DNA from: Endomychus coccineus
Taxonomy: Eukaryota; Arthropoda; Insecta; Coleoptera; Endomychidae
Length of the DNA stretch: 64,000 nt
Direction of reading: 5' to 3'
Assembly (NCBI GenBank): GCA_958510875.1
Contig: OY294070.1
Coordinates: forward strand, 45,983,576-46,047,575
The translations under genes were made by a program, and so were the position numbers. Positions 1 to 11,500 of this stretch are shown piece after piece. How positions within the stretch are numbered: position 1 is the first letter of the stretch; every line of letters starts with the position of its first letter. The notes under the pieces were generated by a model that was not told the origin of the DNA, made no database searches, and was given only the letters and a program-made list of their open reading frames with translations.

Positions 1-796
1 CCTTTGACCAGATATACCTTAATTTCATGTCTTTTTGTGAACATTGCCAATCTAAATCTATGATTTCTGCAATTATGCTACTCAGTTTGGCCTTCCTGAT
101 ATTACTAATGGATTTGATAACTGATTGCGAATCGGTAATTATGTCCACTGCTTTTTTATTGTTATCCTTAGCCCATATCAAGGCTTGTTTTATAGCTGTA
201 GCTTCTGCGGTGAAAATCGATGCTTCACATGGTAGTTGGATACACATGCTCGTATTAGTGCTAGGAATATGAAAGGCGCAGCCCGTACCGTTATTGTTTT
301 TTGATCCGTCTGTAAATATATGGCATGAGGTATTGGATAAAACAGAGCTTAAAATGCGATTATTAAGGATAGGATTTAACTTATCATACTGTGGTACATG
401 TATTGTTTTTCTATTAAATAAGGCTTCAAAGGGGATTAAAAAGTAAGGCGGTCTGTTAGAATGGGACATATTTTTGTGTAAGGTGGCTGTGTTGATAAAT
501 GCTGTAGTTAAGGGTGGGCTATTTTTTTAAATCCAATAAGTGTTTGTCAAATTTTCTGCGTTTAGTCTCGATATAGTGTTTAATAAAAGGTGTTGTTCAT
601 TTGTAACTAATTTTGCAATGAATTTTTCCGCCATGTATGTTCTCCTGATATCCAGCGGAACCTGTCCACCTTCGACCTGAAGGGCACATACAGGAGTAGA
701 TTTAAATGCCCCAATAGCGAGTCGTAAGGCCTTATTCTGAACAACATCCAATTTCTTAAGCAGGGTAGTGCTTGCCGAACCATACAAAATAGATCC
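1..796 (-). mobile_element. I-like LINE, 3' fragment (RT tail + RNase H)
   Basis: The stretch is nearly identical to the segment starting near 35585 in the longer LINE copy, up to a sharp break at about 796. Read on minus it encodes the end of the reverse transcriptase region and part of an RNase H domain. It therefore looks like a 5'-truncated insertion, and it continues beyond the left edge of the window. A stop separates the RT tail from RNase H, as in the other copy. The sequence beyond 796 belongs to a different LINE family, so the junction is a LINE-into-LINE insertion. Confidence 0.85.
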
Positions 797-3406
797 ATAT
801 CAGCCATATCCTGAAGGTTTTCATTTTGGAATGCAAATGTACCAGTCCTAACCCTCCATGAGCTATATCTGCACATAAATCTTTTTGCTGCGTCCAGGGT
901 TTTCCATTCCAGATGAAGTCTACTAGAATTTTCTGTAGGTGATCTATTTGTGACTTTTCAAATGGTAAGATTTGTAAGGAATGCCAGATAGTCGGTGCTA
1001 AAAACTGTTAATTACTATTTTTCTGCCAATTAAAGATAGTGAAGGCATTTTTTTCATCCACTTCATTTTTACGCTATTTATTTTGTCTAATAAATGTTTG
1101 TGAGCTAGTTCGGTATCTTTTTTAATATTATTCGAGAAATGGATCCCTAATACTTTTATAGTTTTTGCGGTCCAATTGAGGTTTAAAGGATGATCATTCC
1201 TATTTTTCCAGCTACCAGCCCGGACTCCTACTGATTTTTCAAAATTCATTTGGGAACCAGATTCTTCACTGTAAGATCTGTGAATTGAATAAAAGATTTT
1301 GAGGTCTTCTTCAGACGATATGAAGACTGAGACATCATCTGCATAGGCTGAAGTAGTTATTCGTAGGTTCGGCACGTTTGGTACTGTGAAGCCACGAAGT
1401 TTTTGCCTGCACAATGAAAGAAGAGGCTCGATAGATATGGCGTAAAGTAGGCCTGAAAGTGGACATCCTTGCCTTATCCCTCTATCAAAATTAAATTCTC
1501 TTGTCAAAACAGATCCTACACGAATGTGACTACTGGCATTTCTATATAATGTACTGACAATGTTCATAAATGAATTTCCAAAACCAATTAATTTCATAAC
1601 ACGAAACATATAATTGTGATTAATTTTATCAAAGGCAGACTTTTGGTCCAGATTTAATATAGCCAAGGGTAGATTGTTCTTGTTCGTATGAAATATCACA
1701 TCTTGGTACAGATTTAAACTATCATATATTGTTCTGCCGGGAATTGAATAGCTTTGATTTGGTCCGATAATAGTTTCAATCACGTTAGATAATTTATTTG
1801 CTAGTGCTTTGGTAAGTATTTTATAATCGGTTGTCAGTAGTGAAATAGGTCGCCAGTTTTCTGTGTTTAATGGATCATCTTTTTTTGGAATTAGAGTTAC
1901 TATCGCTTTTGAATGTGTCCTTGGTAGAGTTCGATTCGATATGATATGTTCGATGATCATTTTATACGGATTTTTTATTATATCCCAAAAGGTGATGTAA
2001 AATTCTGGTGTAAGTCCGTCTAACCCTGGTGATTTATTTTTATTTAAAGAAAAAAGTGCTGTTGTAAAATCTTCAAGTGTTAAGGTTTCATTTAATATGC
2101 TTGCGTCTTCTGCAGAGAGTTTTTTTAAGTTTTTATACAGATCTTTTCTTTTGTTTATGGTCGCTGATGTATCCTTTGAATATAATGTTTCAAAGTGTTT
2201 CACTACATGGGAACATATCTCTATGGGTTTTGTGACGAGTTGGTTTCCAATTTTTAATCTACTGAGGGGTTCGTAGGTATTGAAGATTTTTTTATTTATC
2301 AGCGGTGCATCTGTTTTCATCAGTTTTTCGTAATTCTGAGTCTGTAGACATTTTTCAGTTTTTTTCGTATAAGCATCTCTTGATCTCTCCATTATTTCCG
2401 ACAAATTTTGTATGTCTACCATAGAACGAGTAGAGTAACATAATACATTTGATAATTGTTCTTGAAGTTTTATAAATTCTAATTTGTTGGATTGTCTTTT
2501 TTGTCTGATATATAACATAGTTATATTTTTTATGTTATTCTTGAAAATGTCCCAGCATTTAAATATGTTTGAATTTCCTTGTATACTATTCACTTCATTT
2601 CTCAGAAATATTATTTATATATTCTTTATCTTTTAGTAACTCATTGTCAAATCTCCAAAATGGTGGTCTGTATTTAACTTCCGTTTCTATTTTTAAGTTC
2701 GTGGCTACGGCTAAATGATCAGAAAAGGAGGTTTGTAAAGTAATTGACATTAAATTATCGGTAAAGTTTTGTGAACTATATATTCGGTCCAGCCGGGATG
2801 CTGACATGTGAGATACAGAACTAACAAAAGTAAAACCAGGACTTTATGAAAATATCTCCAACAATCCTTCATTCCAAAGCGTGTAAGTGTATTGTGTAAA
2901 TGTTTTGAGAATGTCGGGTTTCTTTCTAGCGAATTATGGCGATCTAAGGAAGGGTTTGGAGTACAATTGAAATCGCCCTCTATTACGATCTTATCCGTTC
3001 TATTTAAAGAGTTCAAAAAATCTGCTATTTCCGATTTGACACACACACATGAGTGCTTTTTCATTGTCATGCGGTATATAAATGTTGAGAATGTGATATA
3101 CAATCTTTTTAAGTTTGAGCGTTAAGTTTTGGCGGTATGATTCGAGAATGATTTGATGATTTTGTACAGTTATAGAGCTATTTCTTTTTATTCCTATAAT
3201 GATGGTGCCTGTGTAATTGGATGTTGCTGGATTTATATAAAAATCATATGTGTTATTGAGGATTTCCGGGTTTCGATTGTATTTGTTTCTTGCAGGAGTA
3301 ATATATCTGGATTATTGGTATTCATGTAGGCCTCTAGCTGTAAACATTTAAAATCACCCTTAATGCTTCTCGTGTTTAATGTGGTTACACAAATTGTAGA
3401 ATTCAT
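797..3406 (-). pseudogene. LINE ORF2: endonuclease-reverse transcriptase (Tx1/L1-like)
   Basis: I place the start at the ATG at 3406-3404, because the reading opens with a standard APE-type endonuclease N-terminus (LNTRSIK, then DILLLQET with the catalytic glutamate). Later endonuclease motifs are GDFNCTP (about 2975) and FSDHLAVA (about 2715). The reverse transcriptase occupies 2593-998, with GLDGLTPEFY, a motif-A aspartate in LDQKSAFDKI, RQGCPLSG and the YADD motif in SAYADDVSVF. The frame breaks several times (around 3100, 2800, 2595 and 998); beyond 998 it resumes in another frame up to about 800, where an unrelated LINE interrupts it. It is non-functional as it stands. The enzyme would nick target DNA and copy its own RNA there. 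Confidence 0.85.
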
Positions 3407-3437
3407 TATAAATTTTTAGAAATTGCTAAGGATTCAC

Positions 3438-4458
3438 TTACTTTGTACTAATACTTTCGTTTGACGTCCAACTATGTAAGGACGTTTGTGACGATCGAAT
3501 GGATTTTGGTGGAGATATAGAGGCTTCATTTGCTTTAGCGTGCAATTTTTCAATTTTGTTTGCAAGTCGTTTGATTCGTTCTTTCAATGCTCTTTGAGCT
3601 ATAAAGGGTATGATGATTCCCTTCAATAAGTCATTTAATCCATTAATGTCGCTGGTATATCCTTTTGCTATTTCGAGTGGCTCATCTTTCGATTTTGCTT
3701 CATTCAAGAAGTCAATGAGGTTGCAGCAATCGAGTATTTGATTTGGATTTTCTTCCCAGAGTTGTTTTTTCGATAATATTTTTTGGACACTTTGCTGCTA
3801 CGTGACCAAGCTCTTTACATTTAAAACATCTCATTTTGTCATCAGTTATGAAGATCCTGTTTTCTTCATCATCGAAGTTAATAACTACAGAGTTGGGTAT
3901 ATTATCTTTTTCATCCAGGGCTATAAATACCTGTCGTCTGAAACTGAAGACATGCCTGTATTGATCGTCACCTATGCCTGCTCCAATACAAGATATTGGA
4001 GATACAAGTTTTATGCCGAGTGATTTTAGATTTTCTTCTATTAAATGGTGGGGGATACAAGGCGGTACGTTAGATAATATCAGTCTCTTTGCAGGTAAGA
4101 TGAGTTTTCTGACCGGTATAAATATGTCACCGATGTTAATCCCGTTATTGTTATCAACAAATGTATTGACTAGTTGCTGGGAGCTCAAGTATATACATAT
4201 ACGATTGTTCGACATTCGTGAGGCGTACAATATATTTTTCGGTTCAACAATTCTCCCCGTGGCGATTACGTAATCTTTAAGCTGTAATTCATCGATAACT
4301 GGATAAATAATTGCTTGGTTTTTCTTTGGAAATAAGGAAACTTTTACAATATTAGAGAAAGATGTGGCAGGAACATAACGTTGTGATTCAGTTTGATTTT
4401 TCTTTGCAGCACCCCTGTAGTCAGAAGTGTTTGCAATCTCACTTATTTCTTCTTCCAT
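3438..4458 (-). pseudogene. LINE ORF1, gag-like zinc-knuckle protein
   Basis: The reading runs from the ATG at 4458 to 3712, then in another frame from 3707 to 3438, so one frame change lies near 3710. The central block (EPKNILYASRMSNNRICIYL and the following IPVRKLILPAKR) is the nucleic-acid-binding type of ORF1 found in insect Tx1-like LINEs. A CCHC knuckle, CFKCKELGHVAAKC, sits near residues 215-228. The C-terminal part (3707-3438) is predicted helical. The protein would coat LINE RNA. The same architecture recurs at 40227-40717 and, more divergent, at 38798-39827. Confidence 0.75.
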
Positions 4459-4606
4459 TTATTAACTATGTATTAGTTGTAGATGAAAGAAAAGGTATAA
4501 AACATGCTGCTAGAAACAATTAAAACACGTCCACTTACTGCGATAATGTACTTTAATTATCAATAGCAATTGTTTATATGGATGTTACACTTTCATTTGA
4601 ACTACT

Positions 4607-6411
4607 TGAAACGGACCCGCTTTGGGTCGGTATTAATTGGCCCAACTAGCTCAATTTAAATGAATTAATCTCAGGGCTCGTAGAGAAACGAGCCTTGTGA
4701 TTCAAGACTGGTGAATTGCCCAGGCGCCAACTGCTTAAAAAAAACTATAAAACTAAATGAATTCACAGTCAAGAATACAAGCACTACGAGATGGTTTAAC
4801 AGTCGATGGAAATTCAGAAAAACAATACAAGTTCAACTTAACAATTCGTATATTCCAACAGAATTTGAATTATAAAGAAAATTAAATTACAAATTTTTTT
4901 GAATAACAATTGGAAATATAAATAATATTGAATTCGTAGAAAAACAATTATAAAATTAAATCAATTTATAACATAAATGGAATTTTAAGAAAACAATTAT
5001 AAATTTAAATCGGTTTGTAACATAAATTGCATTTTAAGAAAACAATTATAAAATTAAATCAATTATTAACTTGAAAAGAACGAAATATCCAATAAGAGGA
5101 ATTAAAGTAGACCTCGAATGATTCTATAAAAATTAGTGGAATACAACTTCGGATAAACAACAATATCAGAGAATGAAATTATGGTCATTCAAACAAGAAA
5201 ATGTTACCCTCGTTGGAACTCGTAGGAACTGGAAGTCAGGAAAGTCACTAAGCCGCCTTGGAGTGAAGGGGTGAGGAACCTCAGACGTTCAAACCCTGTA
5301 ATTTCAAAGAACGAACAGTACCTGACTTGAGATCAAAAGGACAAGCAACACCGTCGGTTGGAATAACCAGGTGATTCCACAACCGATAATGTTATCTTTC
5401 CCAAATTGTGAAACACTATTACAAAATGGATATCTTGACGAGATATCAATTTAGGCAAAAATTTAATCTAATCTGAAAGAAATAAACGATTACAATTGAT
5501 ATTTAAAATTAGCAAATAGTTAACATGTGACTGAATTAATAATACTAAAAATGTGACTCGAAAGAATAATAATTAAATTGTATCTGAAAGAATATTATTT
5601 GAAAGGTTGAAATTTGCTAGTTAGCATAAAATTCTGGTTTGCTTGAAATGAATTGTACACGTGGATTGATAATGTAAACTGTATTAACTCCCAAACGGCG
5701 TGATATGTATACCTAATAAGCAGTAATTAGGTTATTTGTTTCGTGTTCACCCTTTTCAATCTTTACTGCACGTTTGTCTAATAACACCACCCTATGTAAC
5801 TTGTACTAGGATAACAAAATGGCGATCTACAAAATCGCGCAAATAACATGTGCACAAATTGCGGTGTCAAGTAAAAAGGTGGAAATTAAATATTGTCTGT
5901 AACAACTGCCCACGTCTCGTTAGAGTAATTTCATACAATGACTACAACAATCCCTGTAATGATGAAAAAGATATACCTGGGATCATGCTAAATGCAAATC
6001 TGATTGTGTGTCCTAGGATAAGTCGAGAGAACTTCCTCCGAAATATAATCACATTCAAGTACTGTACATCTAAAAGTTTAATAACAAATCTAAATCAAAT
6101 TATATGTAGCCTGATGTGCATAATATTTCGGAAGCAAAAATTTAGAAAATGTATGTAAAGACAATGAAATATAAATCTCGACTTGCCCTGTTAAAGGTTA
6201 ACATCACAATGAATTCTCTTCGACTATTGTTATTCTACCTCCCACCTCGCGATATAGCGACATCACACACCAGGAATGCTAGTTTCCATAGTCGATGTTT
6301 TATCGACCTGCAGATGTCTTTAACTAATTATATGACAAGTTTGCTAGCCGAAAAGAAATCTAATCTGTCCATTATCAAGTTATATACAATCCCTTAACGC
6401 AACCCGTTACA
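4607..6411 (-). repeat. LTR, about 1.8 kb, Gypsy-like (3' LTR)
   Basis: On minus the unit begins TGTAACGGG and ends CCGTTTCA, i.e. TG...CA. The first 810 bases of the plus-strand reading match 34068-34868 with only small differences. Directly 5' on minus (6412-6430) is the purine run AGAGGGGGAA, a polypurine tract, which identifies this as the 3' LTR of a minus-strand element. No ORF in it looks coding. The target duplication is not clear at 4602-4606. Confidence 0.8.
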
Positions 6412-7240
6412 TTCCCCCTCTACCACGAGAAAAATTTTTGAAGTGAAGCTTCAAACATTTTTTAAGAGAATACCAAAAATTCGGTCTTGACGTAGAGACT
6501 GGTTGACCAATTCCAGAATCACGATACTCAAAAGGAGTTTTGTGGTCTTCACATAAATATTGGTTGTCCAGTTCCAATATTACGATACTCAAAAGGAGTT
6601 TTGTGGTCTTCACATAAATATTGGTTGACCAGTTCCAATATTACGATACTCAAAAGGAGAAGTAAAAATTTAAAATGAAAACTAAAATGTCCTACACATT
6701 TTATAATAATGCATCATTCACAATCGTTCAGTTAGAAGTTCACAGGAATACATCAACTAAAAAAACTACAGGATAACTGTGGAGTCGCAGAAAGTGTGCT
6801 CAGCGAACGACCCCATGCGGAACCCAGACGTCCCCGGTAGGAACCTTACCCTTAGTTTCTAGTAACGCCCCAGCTGGACTAAGTCCACTACAGAATCCCC
6901 TTCCTTAAGAGCCATCGGCAACCAAGCAATAAAAAGAAATAGTTTTCAGATTGAAGAAGAGAAAGAAATGGGATTGTGTCCCACGGTCTAGAATGCCTAA
7001 AGGAAAGAAGAGTAGGGGTAAAAATAAATAAAAAATAATTATAGCCGGCTCAGAAGGTTCGGCCACCAAGACGAAACCCCGCTCCCAAGGCCTTTCTAAG
7101 GGGGCCCATTCTCCCCAAAACTACCGGACGCCACCCGACTGCGTCGTCGCATGGTTCTCCCGTTCCACCACCCCCTCTGGTTCACACAACGTCCTCTCAA
7201 TATCAAAAAACACTATGTATCCTGATTTCTTCCAACCTAA
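6412..7240 (-). other. Gypsy-like internal 3' region, non-coding
   Basis: It starts with a polypurine tract at 6412-6430 (minus). No convincing gene is visible. The rest is low in recognisable signal; GC-richer patches lie at 6790-6900 and 7040-7200. It is inferred to be the part of the Gypsy-like element between integrase and 3' LTR, on the basis of the PPT only. Confidence 0.45.
6501..6659. repeat. 61-bp tandem repeat, about 2.6 copies
   Basis: Units contain TTACGATACTCAAAAGGAG and TTTGTGGTCTTCACATAAAT. The second and third are almost identical and the first is diverged. It lies just upstream (minus) of the LTR polypurine tract. Confidence 0.8.
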
Positions 7241-7340
7241 CCCTAAGCGGGTAATTGTGGATGTCCATATAAAAAAAATAACATACTACACAACAACAAA
7301 AATATGTACCTACGTACATTAATCCCTATAATAAGGTTAC

Positions 7341-7392
7341 TCGACAGTAGATGAACATGGCTAGTTCTGCACCAGGATATCCGGTCTCCACT
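7341..7392 (-). pseudogene. Fragment: 3' end of VDIQ-family gene
   Basis: The minus strand here matches plus 19919-19972, encoding ETGYPGAELAMFIY, the C-terminal end of the gene at 19546-19995. Similarity stops on both sides. It could be a trace of a terminal inverted repeat of Polinton A, because the two copies are in opposite orientation near the two ends, but the matching stretch is too short to prove this. Confidence 0.6.
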
Positions 7393-7540
7393 TCCGGTCC
7401 AGCTGTCGATGTGCATCCGGTGTGCGCTTGTCCTTATCAGTTTCGAAAGGATGTAGGTGATAAGGATTTTATTTGTAAAGAGTATACAGGGTGTGTATAA
7501 AAAGTGTGTCACATGTATAGGATCACGTGACTATCACATG

Positions 7541-7960
7541 GCATCTGTCATGGTGGACCTAAGGTACAGATTGCTCCGTGCAGATGTCGCCACCAAGTGA
7601 CAGCTGTCATGGCGGACCTAAGGTACAGATTGCTTCGTAGAGATGTCGCCACCAAGTGACAGCTGTCATGGCGGACCTAAGGTACAGATTGCTTCGTAGA
7701 GATGTCACCACCAAGTGACAGCTGTCATGGCTGGCCTAAGGTACAGATTGCTTTGTAGAGATGTCACCACCAAGTGACAGCTGTCATGGCGGACCTAAGG
7801 TACAGATTGCTTCGTAGAGATGTCGCCACCAAGTGACAGCTGTCATGGCGGACCTAAGGTACAGATTGCTTCGTAGAGATGTCGCCACCAAGTGACAGCT
7901 GTCATGGCGAACCTAAGGTACAGATTGCTTCGTTCTGTCATGGCGAACCCAAGGTACAGA
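7541..7960. repeat. 59-bp satellite-like tandem array with palindromic E-box
   Basis: Units start at 7599, 7658, 7717, 7776, 7835 and 7894, exactly 59 bases apart, with a diverged unit before them. Each carries the perfect palindrome TGACAGCTGTCA (containing CAGCTG) and CTAAGGTACAGATTGCTTCG. Degenerate remnants of the unit continue to about 8090. It lies at the left, subterminal side of Polinton A, upstream of its first gene. Apparent reading frames inside it are only repeat translations. Confidence 0.9.
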
Positions 7961-8261
7961 CTGCTTCGTGGAGGGGGCTCCGTCACCTCTAGGAAGCAAT
8001 CCGTACCTTTGGTCCAAAGGTACAGGCTGCTTAATGAAGATGTCACCACCACGTGACAGCTGTCATCGAAGGTACAGACTGCTTCGTAGTGGTGACGTCA
8101 CCAGTTCGACTCGACTCATGCGTCTCATGCGACTTTAGCGAATGAAAGATATAGACTCGGAGATCATCGGCTGCAACGTTTCGTGCGACTCGTACGACTC
8201 ATCAGACTCGTTCTAGTTTGCATTGCCGGTCTTAATTATCGGCGGAACAGTTTAGTTCAAG

Positions 8262-8558
8262 ATGAAGTGTGTGGTGGTTGACATTCAGAGCTTCCATATC
8301 TCTCACCATACAATGATAGTTAAGGAACTAGCTTTGTTGGATTGTGAAAAGAAACTAGAAAAATATTTTCTATTCAAGCCACCCACACCGCTAAGTGAAC
8401 TCTCAGAAAATCAAATGAAGCAAGTGATGTTTTGCGAAAAGTATCATGGGATTCCATACAACTCTGGATATCAGGACTATATTCGGATGGAGGAAATTTT
8501 CAAGGATATCAACCACCAACAACATCCCTCCTGGGTACTACTGTTACCTATACCATAA
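8262..8558 (+). pseudogene. VDIQ-family Polinton protein, 5' portion
   Basis: The 98-codon reading begins MKCVVVDIQSF and contains YFLFKPPTPLSELS, matching the N-terminal half of the gene at 19546 (VDIQGF, LFKPPTPLTMLS). After about residue 75 the similarity ends and the frame runs out, so it is truncated. It lies just before the polymerase gene. The family function is unknown; a divergent DEDD-exonuclease-like fold is only a guess from the acidic N-terminal strand. It is a different paralogue, not a duplicate, of the 19.5-kb gene. Confidence 0.6.
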
Positions 8559-8560
8559 GG

Positions 8561-8577
8561 TAGGCTGCTTGTTTATT
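8561..8577 (+). promoter_or_regulatory. Conserved leader before polymerase ATG
   Basis: GTAGGCTGCTTGTTTATT lies shortly before the polymerase start in Polinton A and recurs (43299-43316) before the same start in Polinton C, although the sequences further upstream are unrelated. It is therefore probably a promoter or 5'-UTR element of the polymerase transcript. This is inferred from conservation only. Confidence 0.45.
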
Positions 8578-8588
8578 GTTTAAAAAAT

Positions 8589-11500
8589 ATGGTTTCAATC
8601 GCGAAAATGAGTGGGGAGATCGTTAATATTATCAACGAGGCTCAAAAGGATTTATTAAAATCAAAATTATCCCCTCAGGAAATAACCAAGTGGATAGGGT
8701 TTTGCACTAAGTACATTAGAACCTTTTCCAAACATATAACAAAGGATACTTTGAACTTGTCGTGTAAGAATCAATTGCAATGTAATATCGGCCATTTAAA
8801 AAGATTCAAAATTTTATTAGAGATCCGAAATAAACCCCCTACAACTAATAAGAACCGTAGTGAGCGAATTCGTTGGGAGGATGGTAAATGTGCATTTTCC
8901 CAACGAATTCGAACTGGCTTTATAACAAACATTTCTCATTTAGATCCATTAAATTTTTTATATGATGCCTTTCATCTGTTTCACCCTAGAATCACCAAAA
9001 TTTTACATACTTACAATTTTATCAAGGTAAACACGACATTTTGTGGGGAATATATGCGGCTTAATGCAATCGACGAGCTTATCCAAACAGAATATAAATA
9101 TTTCCACACAAAATCCGCTCCGATAGATTCTTTTACAAATATATTGGAGTGGTTCAAGGAGCATGTTATTGATAAACTCCAAGTAAAGCTGGATGATTTT
9201 TTTGGAACGAGACTCGGGGTGGAGTCTTAGGGAGGTTATCAGTTTGGGCATAAATATTAATAAACATGAAGTCATCAATTCTGGGTCCTCTTATATAGTT
9301 CTACCAAAAGAGATACTTCGAAAGCATGCTGTTATTAATGTTAGAAATTATGATGAATATTGTTTTGCCTGGGCAGTAACAGCGGGACTAAACCCTAGTA
9401 CTAACCCGCATTCCGATCGTGTTTCTTCATCTCCACATTTTAGTAATGTTTTAAATTTACAAAATCTAACTTTCCCCCTCCCTATATCTCAAATTCCAAC
9501 TTTCGAGAAGAATAACGATATTTCAATTCATGTGTTTGTTTTGGAATTATGTGGAGGTAATGAGCAGGGTGAGGGGGAGAAATTGAAGGTTCTCCCTGCA
9601 TATTTAACCAAAAATAAATTAGATAGACATTTTAATTTACTATTAATTCAGGATAAATATTATCGGGTTGTAGAACCTGCGAAATCTCCAAATTTCATTA
9701 ACCCCACAGTTAAATTTCACTATTGCCTAATCAAAAATTTATCTTAACTTGTAAATTCTCAAATTACCACACGTCAAAAAACTTATTTGTGTGATAGATG
9801 TTTAAATAATTTTCGGAGTGAGAATAAGTATAAAAATCACGTTGAGGATTGTGGTAAAATGAACATGTGTAAAATAACATTCCCTCAGGATGATTATTTA
9901 AAATTTAAGAATCACTCAAACAAACTACCCATACCATTTATTATTTATTTTGACTTTGAGGCTCTCCTATTACCTATTCAGAACTGCCCTCAATCTAATG
10001 TGAGTTCATATACAAACAAAACTCAACTACACGAGGCATATAGTGTTGGATATTATTTAAAATGTCAATTCAACAATTCTCTATCACGATTTGATAGCTA
10101 TAGAGGATCAGACCCAGCCAAATGGTTGACAGATCAGTTAGATAAAATTGGGGAATTTATCGATCTAAAACTTAAATCTATTGTACCTATAGACTTGAAT
10201 GGTATTAGTTTACTTGATATTATGAAGGAAACGAAATGCCATATTTGCGAGAGACAGTTCGAAGAGGGGGATGTTCGGGTTAAGGATCACTGTCATTTTA
10301 CGGGTAAATATCGAGGATTAGCCCATCAAGATTGCAACCTAAATTATAAATATCGATTCGTGGTACCTGTTGTGGCTCATAACCTCAGCGGGTACGATAT
10401 GTTTTTGCTGATTCGAGATATTGCCAAAACGTCCAAGCAGAATATTCAAGTACTCCCCATCAATAAAGAGAAGTACATAAGTTTCACTAGAAGCACCAAA
10501 AATTCCGTGGTTAAATTCCGTTTCATAGATTCATGTAGGTTTTTAGATTAAAGTTTAGATAAATTAGTTTCTTATTTGAATGTGAGTGACTTGAGTATTC
10601 TGAAAAGCGAGTTTGCGCACTTATCCGATGAAAAATTTAAATTATTAACTCGTAAGGGAGTATTTCCCTATGAGCACTTAGATGATTGGGGTAAATTGAA
10701 CGAGGAAAATCTTCCTCCAATAGAGAAATTTTTTAATAAATTACGCGACGAATCGATAAGTGAGGATGATTATAGGCATGCTCAAACAATTTGGACTAGT
10801 TTTAATTGCAGAAATTTAGGTGATTATTCAGATTTATATTTGAAAACAAATGTTTTATTATTGGCAGATGTATTTGAGAATTTCCGCAGCAAATGTATAG
10901 ATCTTTTTGCTTTAGATCCGGCCCACTATTTCACGGTTCCCTCCTTCACGTGGGACTGTATGTTGAAATATACAAATGTGTCTTTACAATATTTGAAAGA
11001 CATCGATATGGTCTTATTTGTGGAGAAGGGAATTCGTGGAGGTGTGAGTCAATGCAGTAATCGATTTGCAAAGGCCAATAATAAATACATGAATAATCAC
11101 GACCCCGAAAAAGAGACAAGTTATCTCATGTATTTCGATGTATGCAATCTATATGGGTGGGCTATGATTCAATATTTACCCTATGATGGGTTCGAGTGGG
11201 TTGAAAACTTCGATGATGTAGACGTCAGAAACGTCTCAGACGAAAGTCCAATTGGTTACATATTGGAAGTCGATTTAGAATACCCACCTGAACTACATGA
11301 TCTACACAAAGATCTCCCTCTTTGTCCGACACATACAGCACCACCCAACAGCAAATTACCTAAATTACTAACAACTCTCCACAATAAAACTAAATATATC
11401 ATTCACTACCGAAATTTAAAACAATGTTTGGCGCTGGGGATGGTGCTGAAAAAAGTCTATAGGATTTTAAAATTTAAGCAAGCCCCATGGCTTAAAGCGT

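Larger units (their letters stand above)
797..4560 (-). mobile_element. Tx1/L1-like LINE, 3'-interrupted copy
   Basis: The element holds ORF1 with a zinc knuckle and ORF2 with endonuclease and reverse transcriptase, all on minus. The reverse transcriptase wording is of the L1/Tx1 type, and no RNase H is visible. The 5' end lies near 4560; its leader (around 4534) shares CACTTACTGCGATAA with the related copy near 40790. The 3' end is cut by the I-like LINE at 797. A Gypsy-like LTR begins at 4607, just upstream. Confidence 0.8.

Noticed and set aside
27..272. Plus-strand ORF repeated at 35514-35855
   Set aside because: It is the antisense of the LINE RNase H domain, repeated because the LINE is repeated.
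7243..7512. Minus-strand 89-codon ORF as a gene
   Set aside because: Only 52 bases match the VDIQ-family gene, and they do so in another frame; the rest is without support.
7843..8052. Minus-strand ORF with repeated RSSLYL-like words
   Set aside because: It is a translation of the 59-bp tandem repeat.
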